Positions 1 to 10,317 of a stretch of DNA of 64,000 nucleotides are shown here, piece by piece (position 1 is the stretch's first letter; each line of letters begins with the position of its first letter). The position numbers were made by a program, and so were the translations under genes. This stretch comes from Phymatolithon calcareum (lineage: Eukaryota; Rhodophyta; Florideophyceae; Hapalidiales): assembly GCA_977006965.1 (NCBI GenBank), contig OZ345363.1, positions 2,728,001 through 2,792,000 of the forward strand. The letters run 5' to 3'. The notes beneath the pieces are model-generated. The model was not told where the DNA came from. It saw nothing but the letters and a program-made list of their open reading frames with translations, and did not search any database.

Positions 1-238
1 CTTACGGAGAGAGACGTCAAACATCACATATGATCGAGCTCTTTAGTCGTGGTTGAGCTTCACTTGAGTGAAGACTTTCGATTGAAGGGGAAGCTACCTT
101 TGATTGAGAGGCAAAGATCAAAAGGGAAAAGAGGATAGGCAAAGAGACCATGAAATACAAGGGAAAAACAGAAGGGCCTTCAGGAAGTGTCGCCCCGCGT
201 GATACATAAAAGTGGACTAATATTACCTCTCTAGGCCC

Positions 239-724
239 CTCAGAGGCAGGGCTGCGCCCAATACTATTGCGGAATATTTCTGTCCACGGCACAATACCCA
301 ATACGTATTGCTATCTATCGCGCGAAGAAAAACGTAGTACAAAACAAGGGCTTCGAGCAGTAAGCAATTGCAAGTAAATGCTTCAAGCAATACGATTGCA
401 ATTCAGCAGCTCCATCCGGTACAAGAAATCAAGTGGTTTATTATGAATTAAGTTCTACGTGTAGCGACTGTACCACTCATGATGAGTGCGGTAAGCCGAA
501 CAACTACGTTGCGCTACTCACAAATCAGAGGCTGGAGCACACAACGTTCAGGGGTACGTTATGCAATACGAATTGCAATTCGTTGAGCTGAACAATTTGT
601 ACTGCATTATGATGAGGTGAATAATACGTATTCTAAACGCGACGGATCGTGCAATCTGAGATTGCTATTGCATTTTGCAATATATTGCAGTACCAATTTA
701 TTGGGGCGCAGCCCTGCTCAGGGG
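239..724. mobile_element. Short non-autonomous hAT-type DNA transposon (470 bp) with target duplication
   Basis: The element runs from 247 to 716. Its ends are inverted repeats: the left end reads CAGGGCTGCGCCCAATA and the right end is its near-exact reverse complement with one extra C. Flanking octamers are CTCAGAGG (239-246) and CTCAGGGG (717-724), an 8-bp duplication with one mismatch. CAGGG-type ends plus an 8-bp duplication are typical of the hAT superfamily. The interior is rich in CAATACG and CAATTGC motifs resembling subterminal repeats, and it has no convincing reading frame, so it would need a transposase from elsewhere. The first 238 bases of the window hold nothing I recognise. 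Confidence 0.78.
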
Positions 725-1337
725 AAATGGGTCTTCGTTATATCAAGTGTACCGCATTTCCTAAACACTAAGGAGAGTCACACTCTGTCGAACTGAGGTA
801 ACAGTGCACGATTTATATAGATATCGGAGAAGAAATCTAGGCATTCCGCTGTGGGTTGGTACTAGAAGGAATTAGTTTAGTAAGCACATTTCCAAACCTA
901 GAACTCCGGCTTGGTACAACAAGTGTTCGTACAGTGTGCCCCGCCAATCCCGAAGTTTACTGAATGGACCTACAGGAAGCTCTTGTCTCAGTAGATAGGA
1001 TAGACTAAAGAGAAAAGAGGCCAATGCCAAGCAGTTACTATTAGAAAATAGGGGCACTACGCAATTCAATTTAATTCAGCACATTATTGGGCTGCTGACA
1101 AATACGCGGATTCTTGTCGATCAACCATATTCGTATCACTGTTTGGTTTTCAGCCCACAAAGCGGCATAGAACGGCCCATCAATCAGGCAGCGATATGGA
1201 CAAGTGTAACATAAACGATCATTTCATTCGGGGCAATGATACATTTGATGGTTATCCTGCAAGGAAGGTTTTGTCAGAGAATATATCTTGTGAACTTCTT
1301 CGTCGCTCGGTGACCTTTTCCGTCTCACAATCGCACT
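725..1337. other. Intergenic, nothing recognised
   Basis: No convincing gene or repeat boundary was seen. The stretch just before 1338 would hold the promoter of the following gene, but I see no clear TATA element. Confidence 0.4.
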
Positions 1338-2042
1338 ATGCCTCTCTCTGAAAAAGCATATGCAACTGCAACGTTTGCGCTAAAGAGTGCAATAACTGCC
1401 AACCCCGAAGTTGCCGCTCTTCGAGCGGCACATTTCGGTGTCGGAGATGTTCTATTTCTGGTATTTCTTATGAATCAAGGGATAGCTCATCATACAACTC
1501 AGCGCGCAGTTCATATACTCGGTGAGTATCAACGTCAAGGAAGTCTAACTCCAGGCTTGCTTCGCATTATAGGTGAGACTACCACTCTCGCCTCCGTCAG
1601 TAGCATGCTTATAGGATCTGTGACTGCCGGAGTCCCTCTATCATGGCTGTTACGATGGGGGTTCGATCCGCCTATGATTTTGGCCTTACCGTTGGTTGGT
1701 CTGGGCCTTGCAGTGGAGTACATCTCCTTACTTACGCTCGTAGGTGTATGCTTTGGAGTCATGCCAACGCCAGGTAGAGACTCACATCCCACCATTGCAT
1801 CGTCTCTGTTTCGCGCGGTGTATGGTTCCGTTCTTATATACGTTGCCAATGCTCTCTCGAAAATGACACGCACAACGCTTGATTGGTGGAGCAATGTTCT
1901 TTTCGTTCCGTTCTTTCTCGCCGGTGGCACGCTAATCTTCATGTCTCTACTCTATCTCGTTCTTGGTGGACCTGAGGAGGCGACACTTCCGGTCACCAAT
2001 GATCGATATGGTACGATCACTGAAACTCCGGATCGGGGATAG
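1338..2042 (+). CDS. Putative multi-span membrane protein of unknown function
   Basis: A 234-residue uninterrupted frame. About five hydrophobic stretches are visible, near residues 36-52, 80-105, 110-142, 155-172 and 188-212. The last is followed by a short polar tail rich in Thr, Asp and Glu, probably cytosolic or lumenal. No family motif is recognised. The chosen start is the first ATG of the frame and gives a polar N-terminal stretch before the first membrane segment. A 135-codon frame on the other strand at 1535-1942 is a shadow: its protein is basic and lacks structure. There is no repeat homology here, which favours a single-copy host gene. Function cannot be assigned. Confidence 0.5.
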   Translation: MPLSEKAYATATFALKSAITANPEVAALRAAHFGVGDVLFLVFLMNQGIAHHTTQRAVHILGEYQRQGSLTPGLLRIIGETTTLASVSSMLIGSVTAGVPLSWLLRWGFDPPMILALPLVGLGLAVEYISLLTLVGVCFGVMPTPGRDSHPTIASSLFRAVYGSVLIYVANALSKMTRTTLDWWSNVLFVPFFLAGGTLIFMSLLYLVLGGPEEATLPVTNDRYGTITETPDRG

Positions 2043-3428
2043 ACGATAGATATATCACTACTATTCCCAGGTCAGTGAGACACCAATGTGTGTGACTTGG
2101 GTTCGAATTCTAACGACTAAGGCGTATTCGGTTCAATATTTCAGCCTGTCAACGCCTGTATATGGCTAAGAAGAAATGGAGAAAAGAAAAGGCGATGTCC
2201 TTTATTTAGAGTCAGACGGAAGCACATAGGAAGAATCGCAATCCTGTAAAAGAAAATATGAAGACTCGGTCTTCTATACTTCTTACAAAATGGAGCACCA
2301 TCCTTTAAGAAAATGCTCTAAAAATCAGATTTCACAAGAGTTGTATTGAGTTTCCTTTGTATTATGAGGCACATGAGGGAGTGAAATGCTCTCATTTAAT
2401 GCAGAGATCAAAAATGAATAAATTATTCGAAAACGCCTTCTTTGCAGGGAAGTAAAATATCTCCGGCACATAGATTCTGGAGAAGAAGAAGTGTAAGTTT
2501 TTATTTAACAGCTACCAACGCGTCTGCAGACGCTGCTTCTAGAGAAGAACTTCTCCGAGAAGGCGATGAATGGTTTTTCTTCGAGCTCTATGAGCATGAC
2601 ACTCTGGTTTAGGTATGTTTGGAAGGCAGTGGTTGCAAAGTGTTCGCATTGTAAACCCGACTACTCCAAGCCTTGGAAGTTTTGACATTCAGTTTTAATT
2701 CTTGTTACGATCAAACTTCAATAATTATTATCTTTGGGGAACAAAACAAAAGCTTGATCGGCACTGTATCCCACTCAGTCAAACTCAGTACCCCGTTGGA
2801 TACAAACTGTCCATGCATTTCCAGTTTAAAAGAAAGCTCGAACTTCAACAAAAGGGTTCTTGAGTAGGTGCGCAATATGATATTCTACACTAACTGACAA
2901 AAAGATCTGCATCAATACTGTTGGCGTGCACTCTCGAATGTCCGTGGAAAAGACACGGAAACTCTCGGGTCTTATGGAACAATAAGCTCCAGATAGATTT
3001 GCATCGAATGCCTTCCGATACCAACTCATTCCTTAATTCCAAACCGCGAAGCTTCTGGGAAATGGGCAGCTGGGCCATCAGAATGTTCCTTCGTTATTTG
3101 AAAATCAAGATCCATCAACACGCCATCTTTCAAAACCAGGTCTGTCGACTCAGCACTCCAAGAAATTCACCATTATCTTGAAAAAACTAGCACGAGCAAA
3201 GGTGGCGTGGACGAGCAGCACTTCATTTGCAGATGAACTTCCTTGCCAACACTTGGTGCCGGCAAAATTGAACAATTCATGAATATCCGCTACCATTCGC
3301 ATAATCCACTTCCCTTCCGCTGGGTTGCCTCATGGCACATTGGCCCATTCTTCTCAAACAATCATATCATAGAATTGTCGAGACTAAGCTTGACCCCCAC
3401 TTGAACCCTACCATCCCCATAGCCTTCG
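2043..3428. other. Intergenic; LINE family C tail remnant at about 2486-2540
   Basis: At 2486-2540 the minus strand carries a decayed family C 3' end: the GCGTCTGCAGACGC block, a T/A-rich stretch and an AAG-rich end, as in copies at 27.2, 35.6 and 58.3 kb. The rest, to 3428, holds only short overlapping frames on both strands with no features I can support. Confidence 0.45.
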
Positions 3429-5678
3429 CTACCGTCTCGCTCCAGGTGGTCCCATCACGGGAAGATGAAGTCTAGCACCGCCGGGTGCGGCCTGCGGAAC
3501 GCTTCCAGCAAGTCCACCACCCGCCACCGCCCCTCGCGGCCCAAAGCCAGGTAGATTGACGAGACGCCGATTGCCGCCACCTCCTGAAGAATTCGCACGT
3601 GGATCCATCCCCACACAATCTGCACACCGCGGCTCACGCGGCTTATCTGCGTATATCCAGAACGTTTGCGACAGCGGCAGCCGACAAATCGTACAAGTGA
3701 GACAATCGCGGTGCCACGTGCGCTCCATGGCAGTGATAACGGTGTCCATGATTGCTTTCGTGCACCGTGCACACCGTGGTGCGACATGAGCTGCGTAGCA
3801 CGTCCCGCAGTGTGGCGCGCCCTTATGCGATCTGAACGTCCCGGTTCCGGCTAGAGAGATTCGGCATCGGGCGCAGACAAAGCACTGTGGATGAAAATTC
3901 TTCCCGTTTGCCGTTGTGTACGTCCCGGAAATTCCCCGCCCGCATGCTGCGCATGGTGGTCCTCCTGAAGCTCCCGCAGTGGAGGAAGCAGAGGAGGATG
4001 GGACAGACTCCTCCGTCTGTGGAGCAGAACTGGAATCTTTGTCGGCATTGGCGGTCTTTGCTCCGCTTGACTCGCTCGATGCAGCGCCTGTTGCCTTTGA
4101 CTGTGCCGACGCGCTGGGATTCCGAGCGGCAGAGGCAGCGGCGTCTGCCTGTGCTTTCTTTTTCTTTTTTCGCTTTTCCCGTTTTGTCAGTTTCCTATTC
4201 AATGCTGTGCGCGACATACCTGCCGCCGCATCTGCGGTTGCCGCAACTGATTTTGCGGATGCATCCTTGACTGACGTCGCGGAAGATGCAGTTCCCGACG
4301 ATGAGGCACCGCCCTTGCTTTTCCCAGCGTTTGAGGACTCGGCGGCTGCGGATTCTCGTTTCAGCGTTGGTGGCTCGGAGAATCCAGCAAGCGCCTTCGC
4401 ATGATCGAACCCACCTGTCGAGCTGGACGGACGTGACGCATTCCCCTTGGCCACGGCGACTTCCCTGGCAATCTGTTCACGCATCTGTGCTCGAGTATTC
4501 TTCTCCGCAGCAACATAAACCGGGGATGGTGGTAGTTCGCGGAGAACGGCGTCGCGGGACTGAATAACAAACTCGACGCGTAACACTTCCCAAGATCGCT
4601 TGTGCGCTCGTGTCTCAAGTCGACCCCGCATTCCAGCCGTTAGCCATTCAACACGCACATTTCTGCTCGATGAGTCCAAAGAACCATCCTCGTCTGCAGT
4701 GGAGGTAATTTCGCTTCCGAGATGCAGCCCTCCCCATGTGTTCGGCGCACCCTCAGCCGTCAGCAAGGCTGATGAGCCAGCTCCAGCAATGTCTGCGTCG
4801 GCAAGCGGGACGAGTAACGCGTTGGAGAACGGTCGGCCATCGCGGAGTGCGCGGGCACCGTTTGCAGGTGCAATGGATAGGAAGCGCTGTGTTTCCACTT
4901 CCTGCAAAAGAAAATGCGCACCGCGTCGTGTAGCCTCGAACACAAGCTCTGTCGCATCGGTCTCTTCCACTTGCGTTTTAGGACCGTTTTGCAGAACGAC
5001 ATTGTAATCCTTCGCACCATCGGTGCATTTTTGTTCTCCCTCTTTCACCTTACCAACCCGCTCTGCCACAGCAGGGCCCGCATTCGCCGTCGGTAATGCG
5101 CGGCGTAGAACACGGCCGTGTACACTGCGTAGCCTAAACCGGACGCCGAGTGCGAGTAAGGCAATGACGAGCGCCTGTGCAACGTTGAGCGGTGCGGTCG
5201 ATGGCGCGCATGAAATGCAATTGGAGGTCGGACATGGTGCGACGACATTGAGAACGAACCAATCGACGCTATCAGGCATCTGTTTTCGTTCCACGACGCG
5301 TGCGGCGGCGCCCGGACATACGTCCGCGAGGGTGAGAAATGTCAACAGACGGGGGTGTTGCAGCGCTATGCGAATATCGCCGCGTGACGTCGCTGTGTGG
5401 TGCACACGGACAAAGGAGGGTGCACTGGCGAGCTTCGGCGTGGTTAGCAGAGAGAGAAAATTACCGTCACCGAAGCGCAAGGCTGCCCGCTTGGCTTCCG
5501 AAGGACCAGTGAAGTGCACAATGGAGGCGTCGGAGCGGGTGGTGCGGATTAGTCCACCGCTGGCAGCGTCGGCGCCAAGGTATGCAGAGCCATCTCGATC
5601 GAGCCGCAGAGTGGCATTGAAGCCTGCGGCAAGCAGAGTGCCGAAGTCTTCGGCATTTGGCACTGCGAAGAGCGCCAT
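3429..5678 (-). CDS. Protein with two C-terminal LIM zinc fingers, possible fascin-like N-terminus and one membrane segment
   Basis: An intronless 749-residue protein if translation starts at the ATG at 5678. The frame stays open upstream to an ATG at 5828, but those 50 codons are AT-rich and unlike the rest, so they are probably 5' leader. Numbered from 5678, two LIM domains lie at about residues 574-685. Each fits C-x2-C-x16-H-x2-C-x2-C-x2-C-x18/19-C-x2-C with every ligand present. LIM domains bind zinc and mediate protein contacts, often at actin structures. Before them is a Ser/Ala/Lys-rich low-complexity region (about 400-570) with a lysine run that may be a nuclear signal. The N-terminal third contains two stretches resembling beta-trefoil/fascin repeats (weak, inferred) separated by a hydrophobic segment near residues 165-185. 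Frames opposite this gene (3916-4404, 5023-5703) are shadows. Confidence 0.72.
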   Translation of the reverse strand: MALFAVPNAEDFGTLLAAGFNATLRLDRDGSAYLGADAASGGLIRTTRSDASIVHFTGPSEAKRAALRFGDGNFLSLLTTPKLASAPSFVRVHHTATSRGDIRIALQHPRLLTFLTLADVCPGAAARVVERKQMPDSVDWFVLNVVAPCPTSNCISCAPSTAPLNVAQALVIALLALGVRFRLRSVHGRVLRRALPTANAGPAVAERVGKVKEGEQKCTDGAKDYNVVLQNGPKTQVEETDATELVFEATRRGAHFLLQEVETQRFLSIAPANGARALRDGRPFSNALLVPLADADIAGAGSSALLTAEGAPNTWGGLHLGSEITSTADEDGSLDSSSRNVRVEWLTAGMRGRLETRAHKRSWEVLRVEFVIQSRDAVLRELPPSPVYVAAEKNTRAQMREQIAREVAVAKGNASRPSSSTGGFDHAKALAGFSEPPTLKRESAAAESSNAGKSKGGASSSGTASSATSVKDASAKSVAATADAAAGMSRTALNRKLTKREKRKKKKKAQADAAASAARNPSASAQSKATGAASSESSGAKTANADKDSSSAPQTEESVPSSSASSTAGASGGPPCAACGRGISGTYTTANGKNFHPQCFVCARCRISLAGTGTFRSHKGAPHCGTCYAAHVAPRCARCTKAIMDTVITAMERTWHRDCLTCTICRLPLSQTFWIYADKPREPRCADCVGMDPRANSSGGGGNRRLVNLPGFGPRGAVAGGGLAGSVPQAAPGGARLHLPVMGPPGARR

Positions 5679-5828
5679 TTTGTCCGTGTGCTTGCTGTTG
5701 TAGGCAGAGTTGATCTGGTCCCGAGGTTGTGAAACTACCGTATTGAGCAATAGAGTAGATGAAAAATCATCTGGAGATTTTTGTATTTTTAGCTCTTTTT
5801 CAGTTTTGTCGTGTCCAATGATTTGCAC

Positions 5829-6166
5829 AGAAACTTCTGTGTCATAATATGATACTATGGCCTAGTGCAGTGACGTCAGGGGATACAGCCAGAGACGGAG
5901 CAAGACGGAGATGGTGCAGACGCGCAGACCTGGATCGCACGCAAAGTATAGGTTGCGGTATCCCGTGGGAGTTTGTACAAGGTATCCCTAGGACGTTAAG
6001 CAGTGTGCGGGGAAGTATGTTCTGCCGAAACCTCATTACTTGATGATGATGATGATTGCTTTATTCCCCTAAGAGGCTAGCACGTCTAGAAGGCTTCATT
6101 TGATTCCACTTTCTGAGGTCGGAAGCGTCTGTCATAGCCGATTTGATATCTTGGTACCTCAACCTC
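5829..6166 (-). repeat. Intergenic with a SINE-like tail near 6043-6095
   Basis: On the minus strand a GCTAGCCTCTTAGGGGAATAAAGC block ends in an ATC trinucleotide run at 6043-6055. Similar tails with GCTAGC followed by a short microsatellite occur at 11286 (minus), 23.87 kb (minus) and 46.7 kb (plus), so this is probably the 3' end of a dispersed short element. Its 5' limit is not clear. Nothing else is seen between 5829 and 6042. Confidence 0.4.
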
Positions 6167-6207
6167 TGCCTTGATACCCAAGTAATGATTACTTGGGTAT
6201 CAAGGCA
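6167..6207. repeat. Perfect 20-bp palindrome with 1-nt centre
   Basis: TGCCTTGATACCCAAGTAAT (6167-6186) is followed, after a single G, by its exact reverse complement (6188-6207). It could form a cruciform or an RNA hairpin. No function is evident. Confidence 0.85.
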
Positions 6208-6530
6208 GCGGTTCGAGCGCTTACAGATTATTGGTGATACTAAATTGCAATATCTTTAACCATTTCCAGTGCGGATAATCGTACGTCTTGTGCAGGGATA
6301 ATGAGACCATGTCATGTGCGCCCCCGGGCCAGGGACATTGTGTGGACCTATTATCTACCGTATATGAAGAATAGGTTATCGCCTGAAACTTAAGGGGTCG
6401 GCCATGATTCGAAACCACTCGGCAGTCTCACGGGCGTGATTTTGGCCCCAAGGGGCCCGCGGGGGCCCCTTGGGACCTAAATCACGCCCTTGTGACGTCC
6501 CTCGTGATTCCTCATCATGGCCGATCCCTT

Positions 6531-7897
6531 TCGTTCTTTCTTTATTGCAGAGAACGTTAGTTTAACGTCCGAACTTACCCTCGAGCAAGTTCTCATTGTT
6601 CAGAAATTTGAGTATCTCAATGGGTCTCTCCCTGCGCAGATCTACAGTTTTGTTGCGTACTCTTCCTACGAATCGATGTCGAGATACAGTCCGACCAGAA
6701 CAGTGTAGGATCAGGTGCTCCACTGTCCCCTTAACGCCATATGGGCACATCTTACACACCGGGACTGTAGGTAAGATAACTGGTTTGCTTCTACAAGGCG
6801 GCTTGATTATGGATCGCGCTGCTTCCAATTTAAGGGGTATCGCTTGGTGCGACACCAGACTCGATTCCAAGATTCCCCTCCTCGCGAGTTCATCAGCGGC
6901 CTCGTTTTTCGGCACTCCGCAGTGGCTCGGTATCCAAACACATTCTATGTGAATCTCGTAGGACATGACTTGTTCCATAAGATTCCAAAGGTTCCGAACC
7001 ATCTCACCGAACATTCGCGGTTGCCCGTTGAGAGCATCTATGCAGCTTCTGCTGTCAGTGAACCATCTGACGGTGCTGCCGCGCGAAAGCTGTAGATTCG
7101 CTACTGCCTGGAACGCATGGACGACCGCAAATACCTCTGCGTTGTCGGTGTAGCCGTGGCTGTTGTTGATTAATCGATCACTGGCTTGCAATGGACGTCG
7201 GTCCCAATCGCATCACCAGGACATAAGACGTCACCGTCGTGTGCTACGTCTTAAGTCCCCTTCCATGAATGTGAAGGGTAAGAGATCTCGGCCGTCTCCT
7301 TATTCGGCACTCGTAAGAGTTTCAGTCTTCTTTAGAAGAATGGCTTACCTGATCTGCAGGTCCTTTGTTGTTGTCTGTTTATCTTCTTGTGTCCCCGTCT
7401 CTCTCTGACGCTAGTCGCCAGCGCAATTTATACCCATTCCTGGGCTTGCGATCGCAACCTACTTGTTGCGTGTAATCATCTACAGGTATAGGGTAGTGAT
7501 GAAGTACTCCCAGAAAATATTATGCTCTACCAAGCGAACATGTAAGCATGATCGCACAACGTAATACAAGCAATAATGATATTGCTAGTACTCGATACTT
7601 GGACAAATTCCGGTTACTGCGACAGAGTCGAATGAGAAGCCCACAGCCCCAGCGGAAAGCGCAGTTTCGACTATCGTTTCTCCATCGCGTAGCACCAAAA
7701 TCCCAGCTCCGCCGACCTGGAATGGGATGGTACGATACATGTCAAGTGAGTCACCATCTTCATCGCACACGATGACGCGCAGTTTTGAATCAGTTGGGGC
7801 TGTTGCGTAAGCATGCTCGTCTTCGTCGTCGTAGGTCAGTAGGATGTCTGGGGGCCCGCCGTGTCGGGACTCAAACCGTTTCGCTAATTCTTAGTTT
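6531..7897 (-). mobile_element. LINE family D copy, 5' truncated, with RNase H and the end of a Tudor-like segment
   Basis: Read on the minus strand, the copy begins near 7888 inside a Tudor-like segment (RFESRHG, then DILLTYDDEDEHAY). It continues in frame to a GGAGILVLRDGE strand of RNase H at about 7608-7700. It resumes at 7191-6562 with the remaining RNase H blocks and a C-x2-C-x8-H-x4-C zinc-finger-like motif, and ends in an AATAAAGAAAG tail at 6531-6550. A 13-bp target duplication (6518-6530 and 7898-7910) brackets it. About 430 bp at roughly 7165-7600 have no counterpart in the other D copies and are probably a further insertion. Confidence 0.75.
6562..7191 (-). pseudogene. RNase H and C-terminal zinc-finger part of LINE family D ORF2
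   Basis: A 209-codon open stretch. It contains the RNase H blocks AEVFAVVHAFQA (catalytic Glu), RWFTDSRSC (Asp) and WIPSHCGVPKNEAADELAR (His/Asp). These follow the D-E-D-H order expected once the upstream Asp-bearing strand is included. Near the C-terminus is CKMCPYGVKGTVEHLILHC, a CCHC-like finger often found after RNase H in I-type LINEs. The enzyme would remove the RNA strand during target-primed reverse transcription. Separation from its N-terminal part makes this copy non-functional. The same protein recurs at 31.7-34.2 kb and 34.3-34.8 kb. Confidence 0.8.
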
Positions 7898-7929
7898 TGG
7901 CCGATCCCTTAAGTTTCAGGCGGTATCCT

Positions 7930-8210
7930 GTACGTATCACAACATCTCGTGCACTCGTGTCCCTTTTCTCTCATCATTCAAAGAGTTTCCACGCGATAAT
8001 GAATTCAATCAGGGTCTGTACCCAGGGTACGCCTTCGTCAAGGGCTCGATATTGGCGATTGAACACGACAGTAAATTTACAGCGGTGAAAACAGTAAGAG
8101 AAGAAGACTATGCATTCGTTTTTGAAGCCAGTTTTGGTATGGAGCAATTTTGAAATCAGTTGCAATGGAGAGATCGTTGCCGTTGAATGGGCGGATATTC
8201 AACTGAACAC
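7930..8210 (+). other. Unassigned segment with a short plausible plus-strand frame (about 7955-8153)
   Basis: The plus strand stays open to a stop at 8153 and encodes a compact sequence around GLYPGYAFVKGS and EEDYAFVFEAS. It could be the remnant end of a protein gene. No family is recognised, and opposing frames of similar length exist, so coding status is doubtful. Confidence 0.2.
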
Positions 8211-8221
8211 AGGAAAAAAGT

Positions 8222-9260
8222 AGGGGGATATTTGATGATTTTATTTTGAGAGCTCCCAAAGCCTCACCTTGGAGTAATGGGGCAGCTCTTGCGATAATCT
8301 CTAAGTTAAAGTCGTCTGGCTACTCAAAACGTTCTTGATTCGTAGTTCTCTCCCAACAAGAGCTCCTGTGAGTCTCTTGCAATCAAACTCAATTTCTGTA
8401 CTCATCTTCGACGACGCTAGAGTACGTTCTAATGCGACTAGTTCGATCACCGCGGTAATCCCACAATAGGCACCTCATACTGATTTCCTCCAAAGGGGTG
8501 CTCGGTTGAATGTCAACCTGAGGCACCTTAAACGTGTTGTTCTTTCTCCTATGTAAAGGATCCCAGGTAGCTTGCCTTCAATAGGAATCTTCATTGATCT
8601 GCCTTCTTCTTCATTTTCCCATACCTTAATTGTTTCTTCTCTCCTCCTCTTCTTCGTGACAGATCCCTCCTGGGCTTTCTGAAGGGTTTGTCGCAGGTCT
8701 TCATAAATCTTGAGATATTCAATATCCTTCATTGCTTCCTTTATGTCCTCATCTCTTCCAAAGTACTCTTCTGTTTCTTCAAGGCCCTTTTTGTGTTTTA
8801 CCAGGCTTAATGCAAACCTTTCTGCTTGATGACGTCTCCTCATCTTTGGTGGTCCCAGTCGGCACAGAGCTCGCATTCGGTCCCGACGGTGTTCGGCATA
8901 TTTTCCGAAAACATTCTTGTAGAACAAGCCCACTGCCGTCTCGATTGCAGAGAGCAATCGATTTGTAATTGGAGTAACGTGTAACGCATACTCCCACTTC
9001 GGGATAATTAGCGACTTAAAGATCCTGATGCATGTCTCCCGTTTGAATCCTCGAACATTCACTCCAAGCTCCCGAAGCTTATGTATGTATCCTGCAGCAT
9101 TTCGAACTCTTGCTATGGCCTTGTCATCCGTAACACCCTTGTTATTCAAGCTTACCCCAAGATACGAGACTCTCCAGGCTTGATATAGTTCTCGTCCCGC
9201 CAAGTAAAAAGTGTGCTTCTGAAGCCCTTTGTACTTAAGAACTTCGCTTCTTCCTGGTTT
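8222..9260 (-). mobile_element. LINE family A copy, 5' truncated (1039 bp), with target duplication
   Basis: The direct repeat AGGAAAAAAGT at 8211-8221 and 9261-9271 brackets the copy. The minus strand encodes the C-terminal half of a LINE reverse transcriptase: the thumb region after the catalytic box (SYLGVSLNNKGV, PKWEYALH, YKNVFGKYAEHRRDRMR, TTRLRCLRLTFNRAPLWRKS, 9344-8475). After a stop it continues with a second conserved block (ITAVIELVALERTL, GRELRIKNVLSSQTTL). The 3' tail is AGGTGAGGCTTTGGGAGC, then an A/T-rich stretch, then ATATCCCC at 8222. The protein would carry out target-primed reverse transcription, but this copy lacks the catalytic palm. Confidence 0.85.
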
Positions 9261-9271
9261 AGGAAAAAAGT

Positions 9272-10317
9272 GGGCTCGGTATACAGAGAGTTCATTACTC
9301 CCGCAAAGTGACGGAATAAGGTGGATAGGTTGGAGAAGTCGCACAGCTTCTCTTATAGCGAATACTTGTTATTTTCTTAGACAGAGTGGTATGTAGTACA
9401 CCCCTGGCGTGACCCACCGCGCCTACTGCGGAAGGCGTAAGATGGTAATAACGCCTGGCGCACGCCGCTTTTTGCCGACGATGGAAGATGTCGTAAAGCC
9501 ACAGAAAGAAAGGATGCACTGGTTGGAATTGTAGAATGCGGGCTTCTGTTTGGCGAACTCTTCCGTCGCTGGTCTGTAGATGATGGACATTCCCCCGTTT
9601 GCTTGCAGTGCCAAGCCGAGGAACGCTCACGAAACGAATACCTATAACGCCGTGACCGCTTCTTCAATACCGGTACTTCTCTCAAGTGCCTATATCGAAG
9701 GAGCTCCTCATCCGCGGACTATGCTCGTGCCGACTTCGAGTTTCCGTCTCGTTAGTCTTGCTATCCTCTCTCACTCATCGTCGCCGTAAGATTTACCGAC
9801 CAGTAGTCTATACTCTCTCCGTTGCTTACCGTGGGCCATGTTAGTTTGGTAAGCTATTTGACCTCCTCATATGGATGTCCGCTTACCTGTCCATAGTGGG
9901 TCATCTTCAATCTAGTGTGTTGTCCCTGTTTAGTACTTAGGCTTGTCGAGCAACCAACCTCAGAAGGAGGGGAACGAACATCGACATCCACATCGATCAT
10001 CGACCAACAAGTATCATCCATCGTCGACCAGTAGATCGGTTTATCGACCGACAATGGCCAAGTAAACCTTCTTCTTGATTCCAACCCTCACACGAACCAC
10101 GCTCACACGGCCAGCGCCATGGCGACGCCTAGTGTTACAGCTTCCACAGGAATAGGGTATATAAAATTCGTACAGAGCAACTGCAAATCTCACGCAAACA
10201 CTACATATTGCTGACTTACCGATAGCAGAAGGTCCGTGGATACGCTGTCTGGGCAACCGCGGACAATTCGGGAGATGGCAAGTACTTTTTGGGGTATCAT
10301 GGTACTTTTTTATTGCA
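9272..10317. other. Unassigned; possible old repeat with TATA-like box near 10160
   Basis: Short frames occur on both strands (for example 9423-9685 minus, 9580-9789 plus) without recognisable motifs. Around 10150-10165 the plus strand reads GGGTATATAAAATTCG, a TATA-like element, but no gene follows. I cannot say what this block is. Confidence 0.3.

Larger units (their letters stand above)
6373..7929. mobile_element. Fold-back element (about 180 bp) split by a LINE insertion
   Basis: The left terminal repeat is 6373-6408. The right one is split: 6515-6530 plus 7911-7929. Joined, the two arms are 36 bp and match at 33 positions in inverted orientation. The centre (6432-6489) is itself a long near-perfect palindrome with GGGCGTGATTT and AAATCACGCCC arms and a GC-rich core. 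The interruption is a family D LINE (6531-7897), bounded by the 13-bp duplication TGGCCGATCCCTT at 6518-6530 and 7898-7910. The element has no coding capacity. No confident target duplication was found for the fold-back element itself. Confidence 0.75.

Noticed and set aside
3916-5703. Plus-strand frames opposite the LIM gene (127-226 codons)
   Set aside because: Open only because the LIM gene is GC-rich; the minus frame contains full zinc-finger motifs.
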